Assembly (NCBI GenBank): GCA_015680685.1
Contig: MNCI01014694.1
Coordinates: forward strand, 687,326 to 751,325
DNA from: Gnetum montanum
Lineage: Eukaryota > Streptophyta > Gnetopsida > Gnetales > Gnetaceae
Direction: 5' to 3'
Length of the DNA: 64,000 bases
Part shown: positions 37,201-48,978 of the stretch, one piece after another
Layout of the letters: each line of letters opens with the position of its first letter
How positions within the stretch are numbered: the stretch's first letter is position 1
Program-made: the position numbers and the translations under genes
The notes under the pieces: model-generated
Databases searched by the model: none
Told to the model about the DNA's origin: nothing
The model's input: only the letters and a program-made list of their open reading frames with translations

Positions 37201-37713
37201 CTCAAAAAGATGCTCAATAGTAGTAAGAGGCGATGGCATGAGAAAATCCTCTACGTGTTGTGGGCTTACCGTACAATATGCCAAATAGCTATAGGTAAGA
37301 CTCCATATAGTCTTGTTTATGGATCTGAAGCAGTGTTACCTCTTGAATTACAGGTTCCATTACTTTGGATGATCCTCTCAAACATTGTAGATGAGGCTCA
37401 AAACAATGAGTGAAGGATCATTGATCTTGACTCCATAGAGGAGGAGCATGCCCCAACACTTGGTCGCATAAACTGGTACTAGGATAAAAAATAGCAAAAG
37501 CATCACTGCAACATATATCAATGACCAATCAAAAAGGGGGACTTAGTCCTCAAGGCTGTTCATGAACCTGTAAACAAATTTTCAGCCAATTGGGAAGGCC
37601 CTTTCATAGTCACGAAAGCCTATGAGAATAGAGCATTCAAACTGGCTGATATGGATGGCAATGAGTTCACAAATGCTATTAACCACTTGTACCTCAAACC
37701 ATACTACATTTGA
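34250..37713 (+). pseudogene. pol: pol of element B (RT, RNase H, second RNase H, integrase)
   Basis: The start ATG at 34250 is in frame with RT and follows a splice acceptor. N-terminal linker; RT with FIDFRDLNKE, PWGMFCYTMM and catalytic YIDD at 35111-35122; RT-linked RNase H (about 35540-35890, ending RWKAIMAKFNLHYV); second, archaeal-type RNase H (about 36000-36250, LHFDGAST); integrase zinc region (about 36680-36810) and core (LDII at about 36890, VMDNGPQF at about 37060, GYVEVTNKA). The C-terminus carries NWEGPF-type and HLYLKPYYI motifs. One frame from 34250 to about 36990, then a shift and a second frame to the TGA at 37711. About 15 in-frame stops, mostly TAG. The double RNase H is diagnostic of the Tat/Ogre group. 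Confidence 0.88.
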
Positions 37714-37758
37714 CACAAAGGATTACATCAGATACAAAGCAAGGTAAGCAAATCATCC

Positions 37759-38062
37759 GCTACGACATAAAACTAGCAAAGAATATCCACTATGATGTAA
37801 AATTGGCATAGATAGTCTTCTATGACTATAAACTGGCACAGAACATCCACTATGATGTTAAACTAGCATAGCACATCCTTGGGCTATGATGTAAAACTAG
37901 CACCCATAGCATGGTCCGCTACAACCTTAAATTGGCCATCCACCATCCGCTATGACGTTAAACTAGCATAGCGGTTTGCTAGGACCTTAAACTAGCACAT
38001 CACGATCTGCTGGGACCTTAAACTAGCACATTCGATAGTCTATCAAGACTTTAAATTGGGTT
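37759..38062 (+). repeat. Motif array B3, about 8 units
   Basis: Regular units of 32-38 bp: TCCGCTATGACGTTAAACTA then GCATAG, GCTAGGACCTTAAACTAGCA and variants. It begins about 45 bp after the pol stop. It is the clearest array in the window. Confidence 0.85.
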
Positions 38063-39444
38063 TGTAGCACAATGCTTCCCAATGCACACATGTGACTCCT
38101 CTGAACAAGCAAGCATGCACACTTTAAAACTCGTTGACAACATGGGGTGGGATGTTGTAGTTCCAAAATGCAGTTCATGTTGCTAAGAAAACATCCTCTA
38201 GAACACATCCATCATCACCACCCTTGGCATCTTGCTAATCTTTCAGAGATTTTTTTTGACATCTTGCTAATATTTCAAAGCTATTGCTACCATAGCCACT
38301 TATCCTTGCAGTAGCTCTGGTTGTTAGAACCTGCTACTGGAGTCCCAGCACTATTGTGGCCTAGCCACAAGGTTGCCATCCTCTAGCCCTCACCGTCATC
38401 CAAGCCCAAGAGGTGTTCAACTATTAGGCTCCTCCCTTTTCAGCTAGATTGCATGATGTTTACCTTGGGTGAGGAATCTTGAGCGCCTACATCACCATCA
38501 CTCCTAGTCTCTTTGGTGCCAACCTTTCTAGCCTGCAGTTGCCAGAATCTATGCTAGCCTTCTTGATTTGGACATCGCACACTTCAATGACAACATTTCT
38601 CACTCTGTCGGTGTCCAAAGCAAGTAGAACTTTACCTTTACTTCACTTGATGGTTTTTTTTCTGGTTTTCTCTCTGTTGTGTTTATAGGATAAAAGCCAA
38701 GATGGTGTTATTTAGCGATGCACTTCACTGCGAGAGCAAGGCACTACATTGTCCCGAAGTGATCATGTCGACTAGCCTAGCTACTTGGAAGTACATACCC
38801 TACTCTCCCTTTTAGCCAGTTTATCCTCCATTCCCTATACTTGCAATTTGTAGTATCCTTTTTACAAGCTTTCCCAATGCACAAAGCCCTTTCACATGCC
38901 CAACCGCCAAGTCCATGATGTATGTAATGCAACTTGTCCCATGGGAAGTATCTGTAGGCAGGTCAAAGCCCCACATGGATGTAACATAGCTCATCCTAAG
39001 GAGGAAATACCTATCTTGCAACAATAGCAAGGTTGTTTGCAACTAAAGATGGGTATATAGTAAATGAAAAGCATAAAAAATGCAAAAGAGTAGAAAAGCT
39101 CAAAAAGGGAGGGGGGATGCCTAAAAAAAATGACACAATGTGCTACTTTATAATCACTTGGGCCGTGAATTGACCATCTCTAAGCACTTTGACAAGAGGT
39201 CAAAGGCCAACAAAGAAAGAAACCCATGTGTGCTGACTCCCTCATAAGCAGTTCGATGAGGGATCACGCTATGGCAACAATTTTTCTAAAATGTTACATT
39301 TTACATTCATTTCTTTCACAAACTTGTTTCCTCAACTCCATTCATTTCCCCCTTACCTTACAATTGCTCTCCCAGTACTTTCAAGTGTAGTGAAGCATGG
39401 TCCAAGCAGGCACTGAAGAGCAGTGTTGCTATCTTGTTCTTCAT
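38063..39444 (+). other. 3' untranslated region of element B
   Basis: About 1.4 kb without a convincing coding frame. The part near 38745-38820 (GTCCCGAAGTGATCATGTC, ACATACCCTACTCTCCC) aligns with 47980-48045 (minus) of element D, so this UTR is a family feature. The function is unknown. Confidence 0.6.
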
Positions 39445-39510
39445 GATGTTTTGTATTCTTTGTCAATGCCTCTCAGGTAGATCCTCTAGACATCAACAAA
39501 GAGGGGCCAT
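39445..39510 (+). promoter_or_regulatory. Pre-PPT block and polypurine tract of element B
   Basis: GATGTTTTGTATTCTTTGTC is followed by CATCAACAAAGAGGGGCCAT ending at 39510, directly before the LTR3 TG. Shared with A and D. Confidence 0.85.
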
Positions 39511-41754
39511 TGAAACACCATAAATTTTGGGACTCTCACGATTTAGCAGTCCCAGAGTTTGGGCAAAGATCTTCGTAAGCATGATGTCATGATGGACTAT
39601 GTAGATGACATGGCACATTGGAAGTCCTAATGCTTACAATGTTGCTTCTAAGCTTACCTGTCAACCTCTAAAGCACAGTCAATGTGGCATCCAACCACAA
39701 GGCTAGTTTGCATGAAAGAGGCACCAGGGGTAGATCGTACAGTCTGGCAAATTTTCTATCTCCCGTGCTGATAGGTTTGCTACACCCTCTAGCTTGCCTA
39801 GCTTAACACTTGACCTGGCTAATGGTCTACCTAGGGACCATGCTAGGAGCTGCTTAAAGTGTTCAAGATGAGCGAAATAGTTTAGCAAGTTTTTTAACTA
39901 TGAGACATGCTACGCTACGCTACACTACATAGCATAATAGGCCTTGGGAAGACTAATTGGGCACAAAAGATGTAGATTGACAATGACTCAGTCTCTTGGG
40001 ATATCTGCCCAACTTCATCCTTGATGCACAAGCAACATAACGCAGTGAAATATGGTAAGTTTTGTCAAGAATCCTCTTCATTTGAGTGCTACGCTATGCT
40101 ACACTATGCAACGTAGCAGAAATGTACTTTGAAAATACTCTTATTCAGATGGCTTTGATGGAGTAAGCATATTTGCCCATGCTTCAACCATCAAACAAGT
40201 TTGCTCTGCTAACACATTAGGATATGATCATCATTCCATGACAAAATGTTTGCAAAGTAGATCAGAATTTGACCCAAACTAGGTGCTACGCTACGCTATG
40301 CTACGCGACATAGCATAGCGTAGTAGGGATAGAATGCGCAAAGGTCCTTTGCCAAGTGGTTCGAGCAAGTGGCCTCCAAGATTGCCTATTCCACTTTGCC
40401 CTTAGGCCTCAAGCAAATTTTCTTGACAAAGCATTGCAAATTAGATAGAAATTCATGTCACAATGGCTTCTACGCTATGCTACGCTACATAGCTTAGCAA
40501 GGACACAAAGCACCAAAGCATCCCAAGGATGAACTCACTAGGTCCCAAGACCTTTCAACATGAAAGACAGGGTTTTAATTGCTTGCCTAGCCAGGCCTCA
40601 AATAGGTATTCTCAACTTTTAGGCAAGATTTCGTTCAAGACTAGCAGCTACGCTATGCTACACAATGTAGCACAACGTAGCGTGTGGGTGTTTACGCTAC
40701 ACCAATATGTTGGGTAGAGTAAATAGCATAACACTCACATGAAAGTCCCAAGATATCTTCAGTTGGCTTCAAAACTTGTTGGAAATGGTTACTCTCATCC
40801 TGACATATCTTCAAAAGACAAAATCAGTAAGCTTTCTTTGTTTTTCACCCCTTAACTATCACTAAATTTGTCCCTATACTTGACCTTGCTCTCCAGAGCA
40901 AGGAATATGTAGTCCTAGAGCACATGCTCTACTTTGCATTCACTATTGATAATCTTTGTAACAAACATGGTAGCTCATTGGACTCTGGCACATGAAACTT
41001 GAATAGTATGGTCATAGCGTAGCAGGTTTCACATCTAGCATTACACAGTAGCATGGCATAGTCACTTTTGCACTTTGTGGGACCCACGACAAGTGGCATC
41101 CAAACCACGTTTTTCTCTCACTCTTGGCCCTATAAATACCCTGGCGAACAATGTTCAAGGGGTTGGCTTTTGGCATTTTTAGTGTGGTTGGCTTTTTTGA
41201 GCATAGTTGGCTTTTGGCATTGTTGGCTTTGAGAATCACCTTTTTGGCAGTTGTCTTTGGAGATTGGCATTTTGGCATTTTGGCTCCCTGGCGATTAGCT
41301 TTGGCAAGAACACTGGCAAGCTGAAGGTTCCTGTTAGCAAGCTATTGATAGTAGTTTAAGGAGTTGTGACCATACTACTTCGTTGCAAGTTATGCCTATC
41401 CACACTATGTATCACTTGTACACCTTCAACCAAGCAAAGATCAAATCCCCCAATCTTGGGACAGTGCACTTTCTTACTCAAGCTTGCTTCATTTTTGTTT
41501 TTCTATTATTGTATTTTGCATTATTCTCCATTGGTTTACACTTGTTGCTCCTCGTTCAACTTGCACATAACATCTTTAAAACAAACATTTATATAAGGTT
41601 ATTATACACCAATTAAGTCCCTGTCTGATCGACCAGACCATTCAGGGTGCCCCGTTTCCATTTACTCCAACGTGACCCTCGCAAGGATTCGGGGTTAGGC
41701 TATATGCCCACTAACCTCTCGGTGTTCCAACCATCGACGTTTTCGGTTGCTACA
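39511..41754 (+). repeat. 3' LTR of element B
   Basis: 2244 bp. Aligns with LTR5 over its full length; the extra bases come partly from local duplications of TTGGCTTTTGGCATT near 41155-41290. TATA box at 41131. Ends TTGCTACA, then the duplication ATGCA. Confidence 0.92.
40291..40323. repeat. Perfect 13-bp inverted repeat, 7-base loop
   Basis: Arms CTACGCTATGCTA (40291-40303) and TAGCATAGCGTAG (40311-40323). The LTR5 counterpart near 23272-23312 has lost perfect pairing through transitions. Confidence 0.85.
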
Positions 41755-41759
41755 ATGCA
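41755..41759 (+). repeat. Target-site duplication ATGCA (right) of element B
   Basis: Matches 22515-22519. The protease frame of element C continues from here. Confidence 0.9.
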
Positions 41760-44700
41760 AGGCTCTTCTAGAATTAGGTTCTAGTGTAAATTTAATTTTC
41801 CATGAGATGTAAAAAGCTTGAAACCTACCTCCACTCAAGAAAAGTAACATTCGTCTTTAGTTGGAAGACCAGTCAATCATTGTTCCTTTTGGACTGATGG
41901 AGGACATTGTGACCACCATCTATGGCTAGTCCTATCCTACCAATTTCTTGTTGATCTAAGTTAACAACTACAAGGGGGACTTTCCAATCATCATGGTAAG
42001 GGCTTGGCTAAGAACTATTGATGTGTGGCTAGGTATTAGAGACCTCTCTTTGAAAATTTCCAAGGAAAATAAATTTTTGAAGATAGAGAAGAAGCAAGTT
42101 CCATGCATTACATACAATGATACAAGGTGCAATAGTGTGTAGAACTTATGGTCTATGAAAAGTACAAACATCACAACATGTAGGCAATGTGTAGATGTGT
42201 TCAAAATTCAAAGGTACCTGTATGCAACAACTAGAAAATAGGAGGGTACCAAGAGGCTAACAGCTGATCTTGATAGTAGCTCAACAATATGCATGGAATC
42301 AACTAAGAGCCTGATGAGTGCTTATGTTGAAGACATGGATGAATGGGCGCAAGTTCCTCATTAACTCTCTGATGATGATCCTAATGACACTAATTGCAAA
42401 GAGTTGGAAATCCCTAAAAGTTTCAAACAGGAGCCCCTTGGGCTAAAACCTTTACCAATTGGAATGGAATATGTCTTTCTAAGCAATGAGAAGCTGGTTA
42501 TAATTAATGCTAGTCTTGTACCTATGCAAAAAAAGAAGCTGTTGGAGGTGGTCAAAAAATGGTCAACAACCTTTGCTTGTTCATATCCTAAACTCACTAG
42601 GATTGATCCTAGGATATGCTAGCACCACATCTACATAGATCCTTCCATGAAGCCAAAGAGGTAGCTGTAACAACTATTGAATCCCAAACTTAAGTAGATA
42701 GTTAAGAAGGAGATTAAGAAACTCCTTAAGGTGAGGTTCATCTATTCCATTATAGATAGCGAATGGGTTAGCCCACTTGTGTAAAAGAAAGGTGGCACAC
42801 GGAGGGTTTGCATCAACTTCAGGTTGTTGAACATGGTGACTTACAAAGATCATTTCTTGTTGACATTTGTGGACCAGGTGTTGGACAACATTTTTGGGCA
42901 TTGCTTTTACAACTATCTATATGGTTATAGTGGTTATAACCAAATTCAGATTGCACCAGAGGATTAGGCCAAAATAGTGTTCACAAGTCCTTGGGGAACT
43001 TTTGCATACAGAAAGATGCCATTTAGTTTGTGCAATGTTCCTAAAACCTTCCAATGCCTTATCCTAAGCATCTTTCAATAGTAGATTAGTAGTGGGATAG
43101 ACGTCTTCATGGATGACTTCTTTATCTATGAGGCTACATTTGAGCAAGCCTTGGACCATCTTGAGTAATTGTTAAAAGAGTGTGTGGAGACAAACCTTTA
43201 ATTCAACTGGTAGAGAAACCATATAATGGCCCAAGAAGGCATTATTTTGGAGTACAGAATATCTGGAAAAGGGATCAAGATGGACCCCAATAAAAATAAG
43301 GGTCATCTAAGGAATTACCCACCAACTAGAAACTATCATAGATGTCTGGTCTTTCATTGGTCACACTAGCTACTACTAGTGCTTCATAGATAATTTATCT
43401 AAGATTACCAAATTGTTGGTGGAGCTTACAAAGAAGGATTCTCCATTCATCTGGATTGAGGAATGTGAGAATGCATTCCAACACCTCAAGCAGAAGCTCA
43501 TGGAAAATCCAATTCTAGAAGCACATGACTTGTCTAGACCATTCCACATCATAATGGATGCATCAAATTATGCCTTGGGAACTATGCTCATGTAGTTGGA
43601 TGATTAGAAACATCCTTACTACATTTACTACACAATCTAAGGCATTTTCAATGCACAACTGAATTACACTACAATAGAGAAAGAATTAATGGCAATGGTG
43701 TATGCCTTGGAGAAATTCAAGCACTATGTGCTTCGATGCAAGGTTTTTGTGCACATAGACCATAGTCCAATCCAGTTCTTGATGAAAAAACCAATGTTAA
43801 GCCCCCGTGTTATGCGGTGTCTTGTGATCTTGTGGGAATTCGATCATACGATGGTAAATTGAAAAGGAACTAAGAATGTGATTGTTGACTACTTGCCTTA
43901 GTTGAGATGGGATAACAAAGAGGTGGAGAGCTCATGTTTTGATTAATTTCTTGATGAACTCCTCTTTGCTGGTGCTATAAATGAACAAGTGTCCAATGAT
44001 CCTAACTGACATTATGGCATTCTCACCTATATTCTTACTTAGGAGATGCCACAAGAGTTGGACCATAGTAAGAAACAATAGTTTCTTCACTAGCTGAAAC
44101 ACTTCATGGAGATAACATATACCATTAGAAGGTGTGTGCTGATGGCCTACTTTATTAGTGTGTCCCTGATGCTGATCGACTACGCATTTATAGGATGCTC
44201 AAGAGGGTCATTGTGGGGGCCATTACATTGGGAGATGCATGACCATTAAGATCTTGATGGTAGGGTATTATTGGCCAATACTCTTCAGGGATGCTCATCA
44301 ATTTTTCCACTCTTGTGAACACTATCAATGTGATGGTGGAATGATTTCTCATATGGAGGAACTTCAGCACTAGATCCAACCACTAGAATCCTTTGACATT
44401 TGAGCATCAACTTCATGAATCCCATCACACCCATGTCAAAAGGAAAGGCACACATCATAGTCGTTGTTGACTATCATACAAAATGGGTAGAAGTAGAAAC
44501 CATGACTGATTGTACATCTTCTACAACTATTCTATTTGTATAAAAAAATGTTATCAATAGGTTTCGTATGCCACGTGCACTTATTTTTGACAATGGTTCT
44601 TACTTTACAAGCACTACCTTTTGAAAGCTCATGCAACACTTGGAGGTAGAATAGAAATTAACAACACCCTATGACCCCTAAGCCAATGGCCAAGAAGAGG

Positions 44701-45280
44701 TAACAAATACGGAAATCATTAAGATATTAATAAAAATAGTTAGCAAATATAGAAGAGACTAGAGAACTAAACTTAACAATACCCTTTGGACCTACCGCTC
44801 AACCTGGAAACTTCCTATAGGCTATTCTCCCTATGAGTTGGTATATAGAAAATTTCCAAGTCTTCCTATTTAGTATGAGCTCCATATTCTTTCAACAGCT
44901 TGTGACCTTAACCTTGACTTAATTACAAAAAGAAAGACTAATGAACCTCAATGTGCTAGATGAGAATTAATTGGTGGCCCTACCCTTTAATGAAGTGCAC
45001 AAGGCATTCAACAAGCAATTCCATGATCTCAAAATAAGGAAGGTAAAATTTTAACTGGAAGATAAGGTGCTTTACTAGAACCCCACACATGTGCCACAAA
45101 GAACTAAGTTCTAGACATTGTGGAAAGGGCCTTACATCATCTGTAAAACTTTCCTTTTATGGCCATGTTGATCTATAAACTTGAAAGTCCAAACAAGAAT
45201 CTGTTGGCCAACATGTAATAAATCAAACCTTTCCATGAGCCTAAGAGAGCCAGTGACCACAACACCTCCTTGGATGGACA
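41760..45280 (+). pseudogene. pol: Element C pol, right part (protease, RT, RNase H, integrase), Athila-like
   Basis: Protease LELGSSVNL at the start. RT about 42400-43300: DSEWVSP, KKGGTRRVCINFR, GYSGYNQIQIAPED, SPWGTFAYRKMPF and catalytic FMDD at 43105-43116. RNase H about 43500-43950: MDASNYALG, TTIEKELMAMVYAL, IDHSPIQFL. Integrase about 44150-45100: VVDYHTKWVEVE, FDNGSYF, ANGQEEVTN, SPYELVY. The FMDD box and IAPEDQ motif differ from the YVDD/PEHQ type of A, B and D and resemble Athila-like elements; I hold that lineage call loosely. At least one frameshift (about 43290) and more than 20 stops. Interrupted by B in the protease. Confidence 0.72.
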
Positions 45281-45912
45281 ATCACATTCAATAATTTAGA
45301 TCTCCTCATTTCAACTTAGTCATGGGAAGATGGCCATCCATTTTGTTCATACAAAGTGGCTCCATAGTTTTTACACTTTGTTTTACAACATTATTAGTAC
45401 ATTTTTCTCTTTCTTACATATTTTACAATTTATTCTATATTTTAATTTATTTGATTTGAATTTTTCTTATGTTTTTCTTGTGTTTTTTTTGGTCTTGTTT
45501 CTCCTTTATTGTCATAGGACACAGTGCAACTATAGCTGCTATTGATGATGATTTATACTATAATGTTATTTGATTGCTAATATCTAGATTTTATCTTTTA
45601 ATTTTGGTATTGATAACTAAGACATGATTTCTTTCTCATGGAACAAATAGTTAGTCCATGTCATCCACCCATCCACAAACTCTATTGTGTTTCTTGTTTT
45701 GGAGATATGAGCTCCCTTTCTTAATGAAACTTTCAATGAACTTGTGACCTTGGTAGTTTCCAAACTTGGGAAGGATAAAATGGATTGATAAGGATATGAC
45801 TTTAAGGATATTTGATGCTCTCTATACTTGACTACCCTCTTAAGTACATGAGTGTTTTCATGGGTCCTATACTATTTCGTTGTCAACCAGTAATAAGAAG
45901 TTAATATCTTTG
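45281..45912 (+). other. Element C downstream tail, AT-rich, no gene
   Basis: A T-rich block (45350-45600) and unremarkable sequence up to the D LTR. No env-like frame, purine tract or LTR start of C could be identified, so C's own 3' end is uncertain. Confidence 0.5.
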
Positions 45913-47460
45913 TGTAACGACGGAAAACGTTGATCGCTAGAAATACCGAACAAAAGTCTGTGTACACAATTCTAACCCCAGATCCGTGTGAGGACCGTGT
46001 TGGAGAAAAAACAAATCTGAGGTGCCCTAAATGGTCTTGTTGATCAGACACGAACTTACTTGATCAGTAAAAATTTTGTGATATTTGGATGACAGAATGA
46101 TGGTTCTTTATGAGAATATATAATATTTTTAACTTTGAAGATAATTGAAAATGAGGTAATCGATCTAAAGCGATTTGCGAGATTCATGTAACTAGGGAAC
46201 AAGAGATCAGATTTAGAATGCAGGTAATTCCAAGATCTGAGATTCGACTCATGAACCAAATATATTAGATACAATGATTACAAGCGGACTTCAGTTTAAG
46301 TGAAGTACATGCCAACAACAAGAAAGCTATTCGAAGATGAAGCAAGCAAAGTTTGATCTACCTTGTTTTGGTGGATCTGGGTACAAGGAGGTTGATCCCG
46401 AAGCAGAATGTCCATCAAAAAGCTATTTCTAACCAAAGGTTCTTGCTAATTGTCTTCGATATTCTTGTGATTACTGATCCTCTTTGTTCTCTTGTCAGTC
46501 CTTGCTAAAATTTGCCAAACATTGCCAATGGAAGGAAAAAAAAATCACCCACAGAGAAAATCTGTTAATCTCAGGATAAATTTTTTTGCCAACCCTTTGA
46601 TCTTTCTCAACTAGAGTATTTATAGATTAGGGTCAGGAGAAAACATGGTTTAGATGATGCGTGTCCAGGACCTGCACAATGCCGTTGACCTGATGTGTTT
46701 GTTGTTGAAGCTTGTAGCGACATATTGTGTAGCATGTTGTAAACCACTCTTGTTTGGGCTTTGGCGATAGGTTGTTCTCTGATTACGCTGCGATATGCTA
46801 GAGAGCGTATTGCAACGTATGAACTGCTGATGCTCATATTATATACTATTTTTGTCTTTGTTTGTATTATGCTGCACCATGCTAGATTACGCTGCATCAT
46901 GCTAAATTATGCTCATAGTGTAATTCAGCATAAAATAGAGAGCCTGCGAAAAATGGAAGTGTTGTCGCTGTGCTTCCACTATTTCTAATCAATCCTTGTG
47001 GGGTTTATTATGCCACACTGCATAACGTAGTGTAATAGGCCCCTTAACCGAGAAAGAAAACCTACTGAAATATGTAGCATTCTGCAGATCATTACCTAAA
47101 CCTTGAGATTTTTGCTGGGTCGTCGAGGTCTTGGATGTTTGCCATCTTTGATGTCATAGTGGACTGCCTTCGACATTACGCTGCGTAACATGATGTTACG
47201 TTATGTTGTGTAATGTATCGTAGTATGCCAAAAGTTAAGATTTTTAAAACATAGAAAACTCGCAAAGTTGAAGGCTTGTCGCCATGCACCCATTGCCTGG
47301 TTCTATCTTTTGAAATTTATCTATGCTGTGCTATGCAGTGTGGTGGGACAGACCTTTAACCGAGAAGGGAACTTGCCATGCCACGCCTTACCATGACTCC
47401 CTGCTTGAATCACCAGATTTTGTTGAACCATTGAGGCCTTGAAATTTTTATGGTGTTTCA
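45913..47460 (-). repeat. 3' LTR of element D
   Basis: 1548 bp. On the minus strand it starts TGAAACACCATAAAAATTTC and ends GTTTTCCGTCGTTACA. Contains TATAAATAC (46624-46616, minus) and words such as TTACGCTGCATCATGCTA and TTACGTTATGTTGTG (46740-47340), analogous to the palindromic words of B. Confidence 0.85.
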
Positions 47461-47535
47461 ATGGCCCCTCTTTGTTGATGTTTAGAGGGCTTGCCCGAAA
47501 GACGTCAACAAAGAATACGAAACACCAGAAAGATA
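47461..47535 (-). promoter_or_regulatory. Polypurine tract and pre-PPT block of element D
   Basis: Minus strand: GGTGTTTCGTATTCTTTG, then CATCAACAAAGAGGGGCCAT ending at 47461, next to the LTR. Same as B. Confidence 0.85.
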
Positions 47536-48654
47536 AAGGCACCAACAATGTCCATTGAAGATTGCTCAAATGTCACTCTATCAAACCAGGAAGTGTAAAG
47601 GCAGGGTATAGAAGAAAGCATAGAGGGGATTTTACAGCAGTAAGAGGAGGGAGGTTCGGGGAAGACTCAAGCATGTGAACATGAAACTTTTGCGAACAAG
47701 TCATTACGTCCTTTTACGAATGTATTTGTGAGAGGTTACATCATCATATTTTGTTATGCCTGCATGGCCTAGATGAGTGGTTTTACATCCATTTTGCCAA
47801 GCTTCACATTCTTTTTGAACTACATTCCACTAGGTGAGTTGCGTTATGCTAGTTCATGGACACGATGATGCGAAAGAATTTTCTTGAATGTTCATACTCT
47901 GTACAGGACAAGAAGAGGGTAAAGGCGGTCATGAGAAAAAGGGAAGGAGGAAGTGAAGTAAGGTATCTGACAGGGGGAGAGGTAGGGTTTGCACCCCCGG
48001 ATAGCCAGGCTATCTAAGCAACCACTTCAGGACGCTGCAACACCTTACCTTCTAATGAATGCATTTTCAATCAACGCTGTCGTAGCAAATAACCTACAAA
48101 ACTTAACAGAGAGTAGAGCACAAAAGCAATCGTCCTAATCGCTAAGGAGGGAGGCTGTTGAAACAAGTGTCATCCAAAGCAAAAAGTAGAGCATAGGACA
48201 TAAAACAGGGACTGTAATAAGGAGAAAGGGTCCCAATGTTGATGTCGAGATTCATGAAACTGTCGTCGACAGCCAGATTCATTTTTCTCAAATGATTGGG
48301 TAAAGAACAAGCCAGATGAATCCACTAAGCTGGAGTTTGCTGATGACGATGGATGGAGGCTACTGAGACTATGGATGATCACAGTTTCTTCGGGGCCCTA
48401 AGCGGCGAAGTTGATCCTAGGAGCTGTAGCTACAGGGTAGCTTTCGTAGCAACATCTTCGAGGGGTCAGTAGTATGCCTTTCGGCCTGTTCGAGGAATCA
48501 ATAGGATGCTGGTGGGGTAGCGGTGTTGCGTCTATCCTAATGCCTTACCCATTCCATCTGGTAGGGATGTAGTGCAAGAGTGATCATGCTCGCTTGCTTT
48601 GCGGATTATCTGTTGACAGATTCCATTTTTGAGTCCTAGTTGACTGTTGTTGCT
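47536..48654 (-). other. 3' untranslated region of element D
   Basis: About 1.1 kb without a convincing gene. The part 47980-48045 (minus) reads CCTGAAGTGGTTGCTTAG and GGGTGCAAACCCTACC, loosely like tRNA A and B boxes. The homologous place in B is more diverged. Confidence 0.55.
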
Positions 48655-48955
48655 GGTTTTAAGCCTCAGTAGGCCGTGGTCCCGGTTTAACATCTGGGTA
48701 GACTGAAACCTACTAGTTTTATGTTGTAGCGAATGGTGGAAGAGCTATTTTATGGTCCCAGCAGACCATGCTGTGGGTGTCAGTTTTATTTCATGACCCA
48801 GGGACAAGTCTGTGATGGTTTAGCATCTCAGCAAATGTATGCTTACCTTGCTAGTTTCATGTCATGGCGGATGGTCGAAAACTTTGCCAGTTTAGCATCT
48901 TAGTGAATGCATGAAAGGAATGCCAATTTTATGTTGTAGCAGACGTGTGTTACCT
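48655..48955 (-). repeat. Motif array D3, about 9 units
   Basis: Minus-strand units of about 30-38 bp (ATCCGCCATGACATGAAACT, TCTGCTGGGACCATAAAAT and variants) follow pol, in the same place as B3. More diverged than B3. Confidence 0.75.
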
Positions 48956-48978
48956 TTATGCTTGAGCCAAGTTGGCAT

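Larger units (their letters stand above)
22520..41754 (+). mobile_element. Element B: complete 19.2-kb Tat/Ogre-like Ty3/gypsy retrotransposon
   Basis: LTRs at 22520-24698 and 39511-41754, target duplication ATGCA on both sides, PBS 24704-24720, PPT 39498-39510. Interior: gag-pro 25051-28849, motif array B1, antisense gene 29531-33540 (minus), array B2, pol 34250-37713, array B3, 3' UTR. It is the only complete copy of the family here and serves as the reference for layout. Every coding part carries stops or frameshifts, and the two LTRs differ by many transitions and small indels, so the insertion is old. The size is in the range known for Ogre-type elements. Confidence 0.92.

Noticed and set aside
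37759-38062. CRISPR-like regularly spaced repeats
   Set aside because: Units and spacers are both imperfect and the context is a eukaryotic retrotransposon; no cas genes.
45330-45545. 71-codon hydrophobic frame that might be an env-like or membrane peptide of element C
   Set aside because: T-rich low-complexity DNA gives Phe and Leu by composition; no signal peptide context or related frame.
46607-46988. Overlapping frames on both strands inside the D LTR
   Set aside because: Made of palindromic ATGCTACGCTGC words that are open on both strands; they lie in the LTR.
47960-48050. tRNA gene or fresh SINE on the minus strand
   Set aside because: No acceptor stem or anticodon arm can be formed convincingly, no target duplication, and a diverged counterpart exists in the UTR of B.
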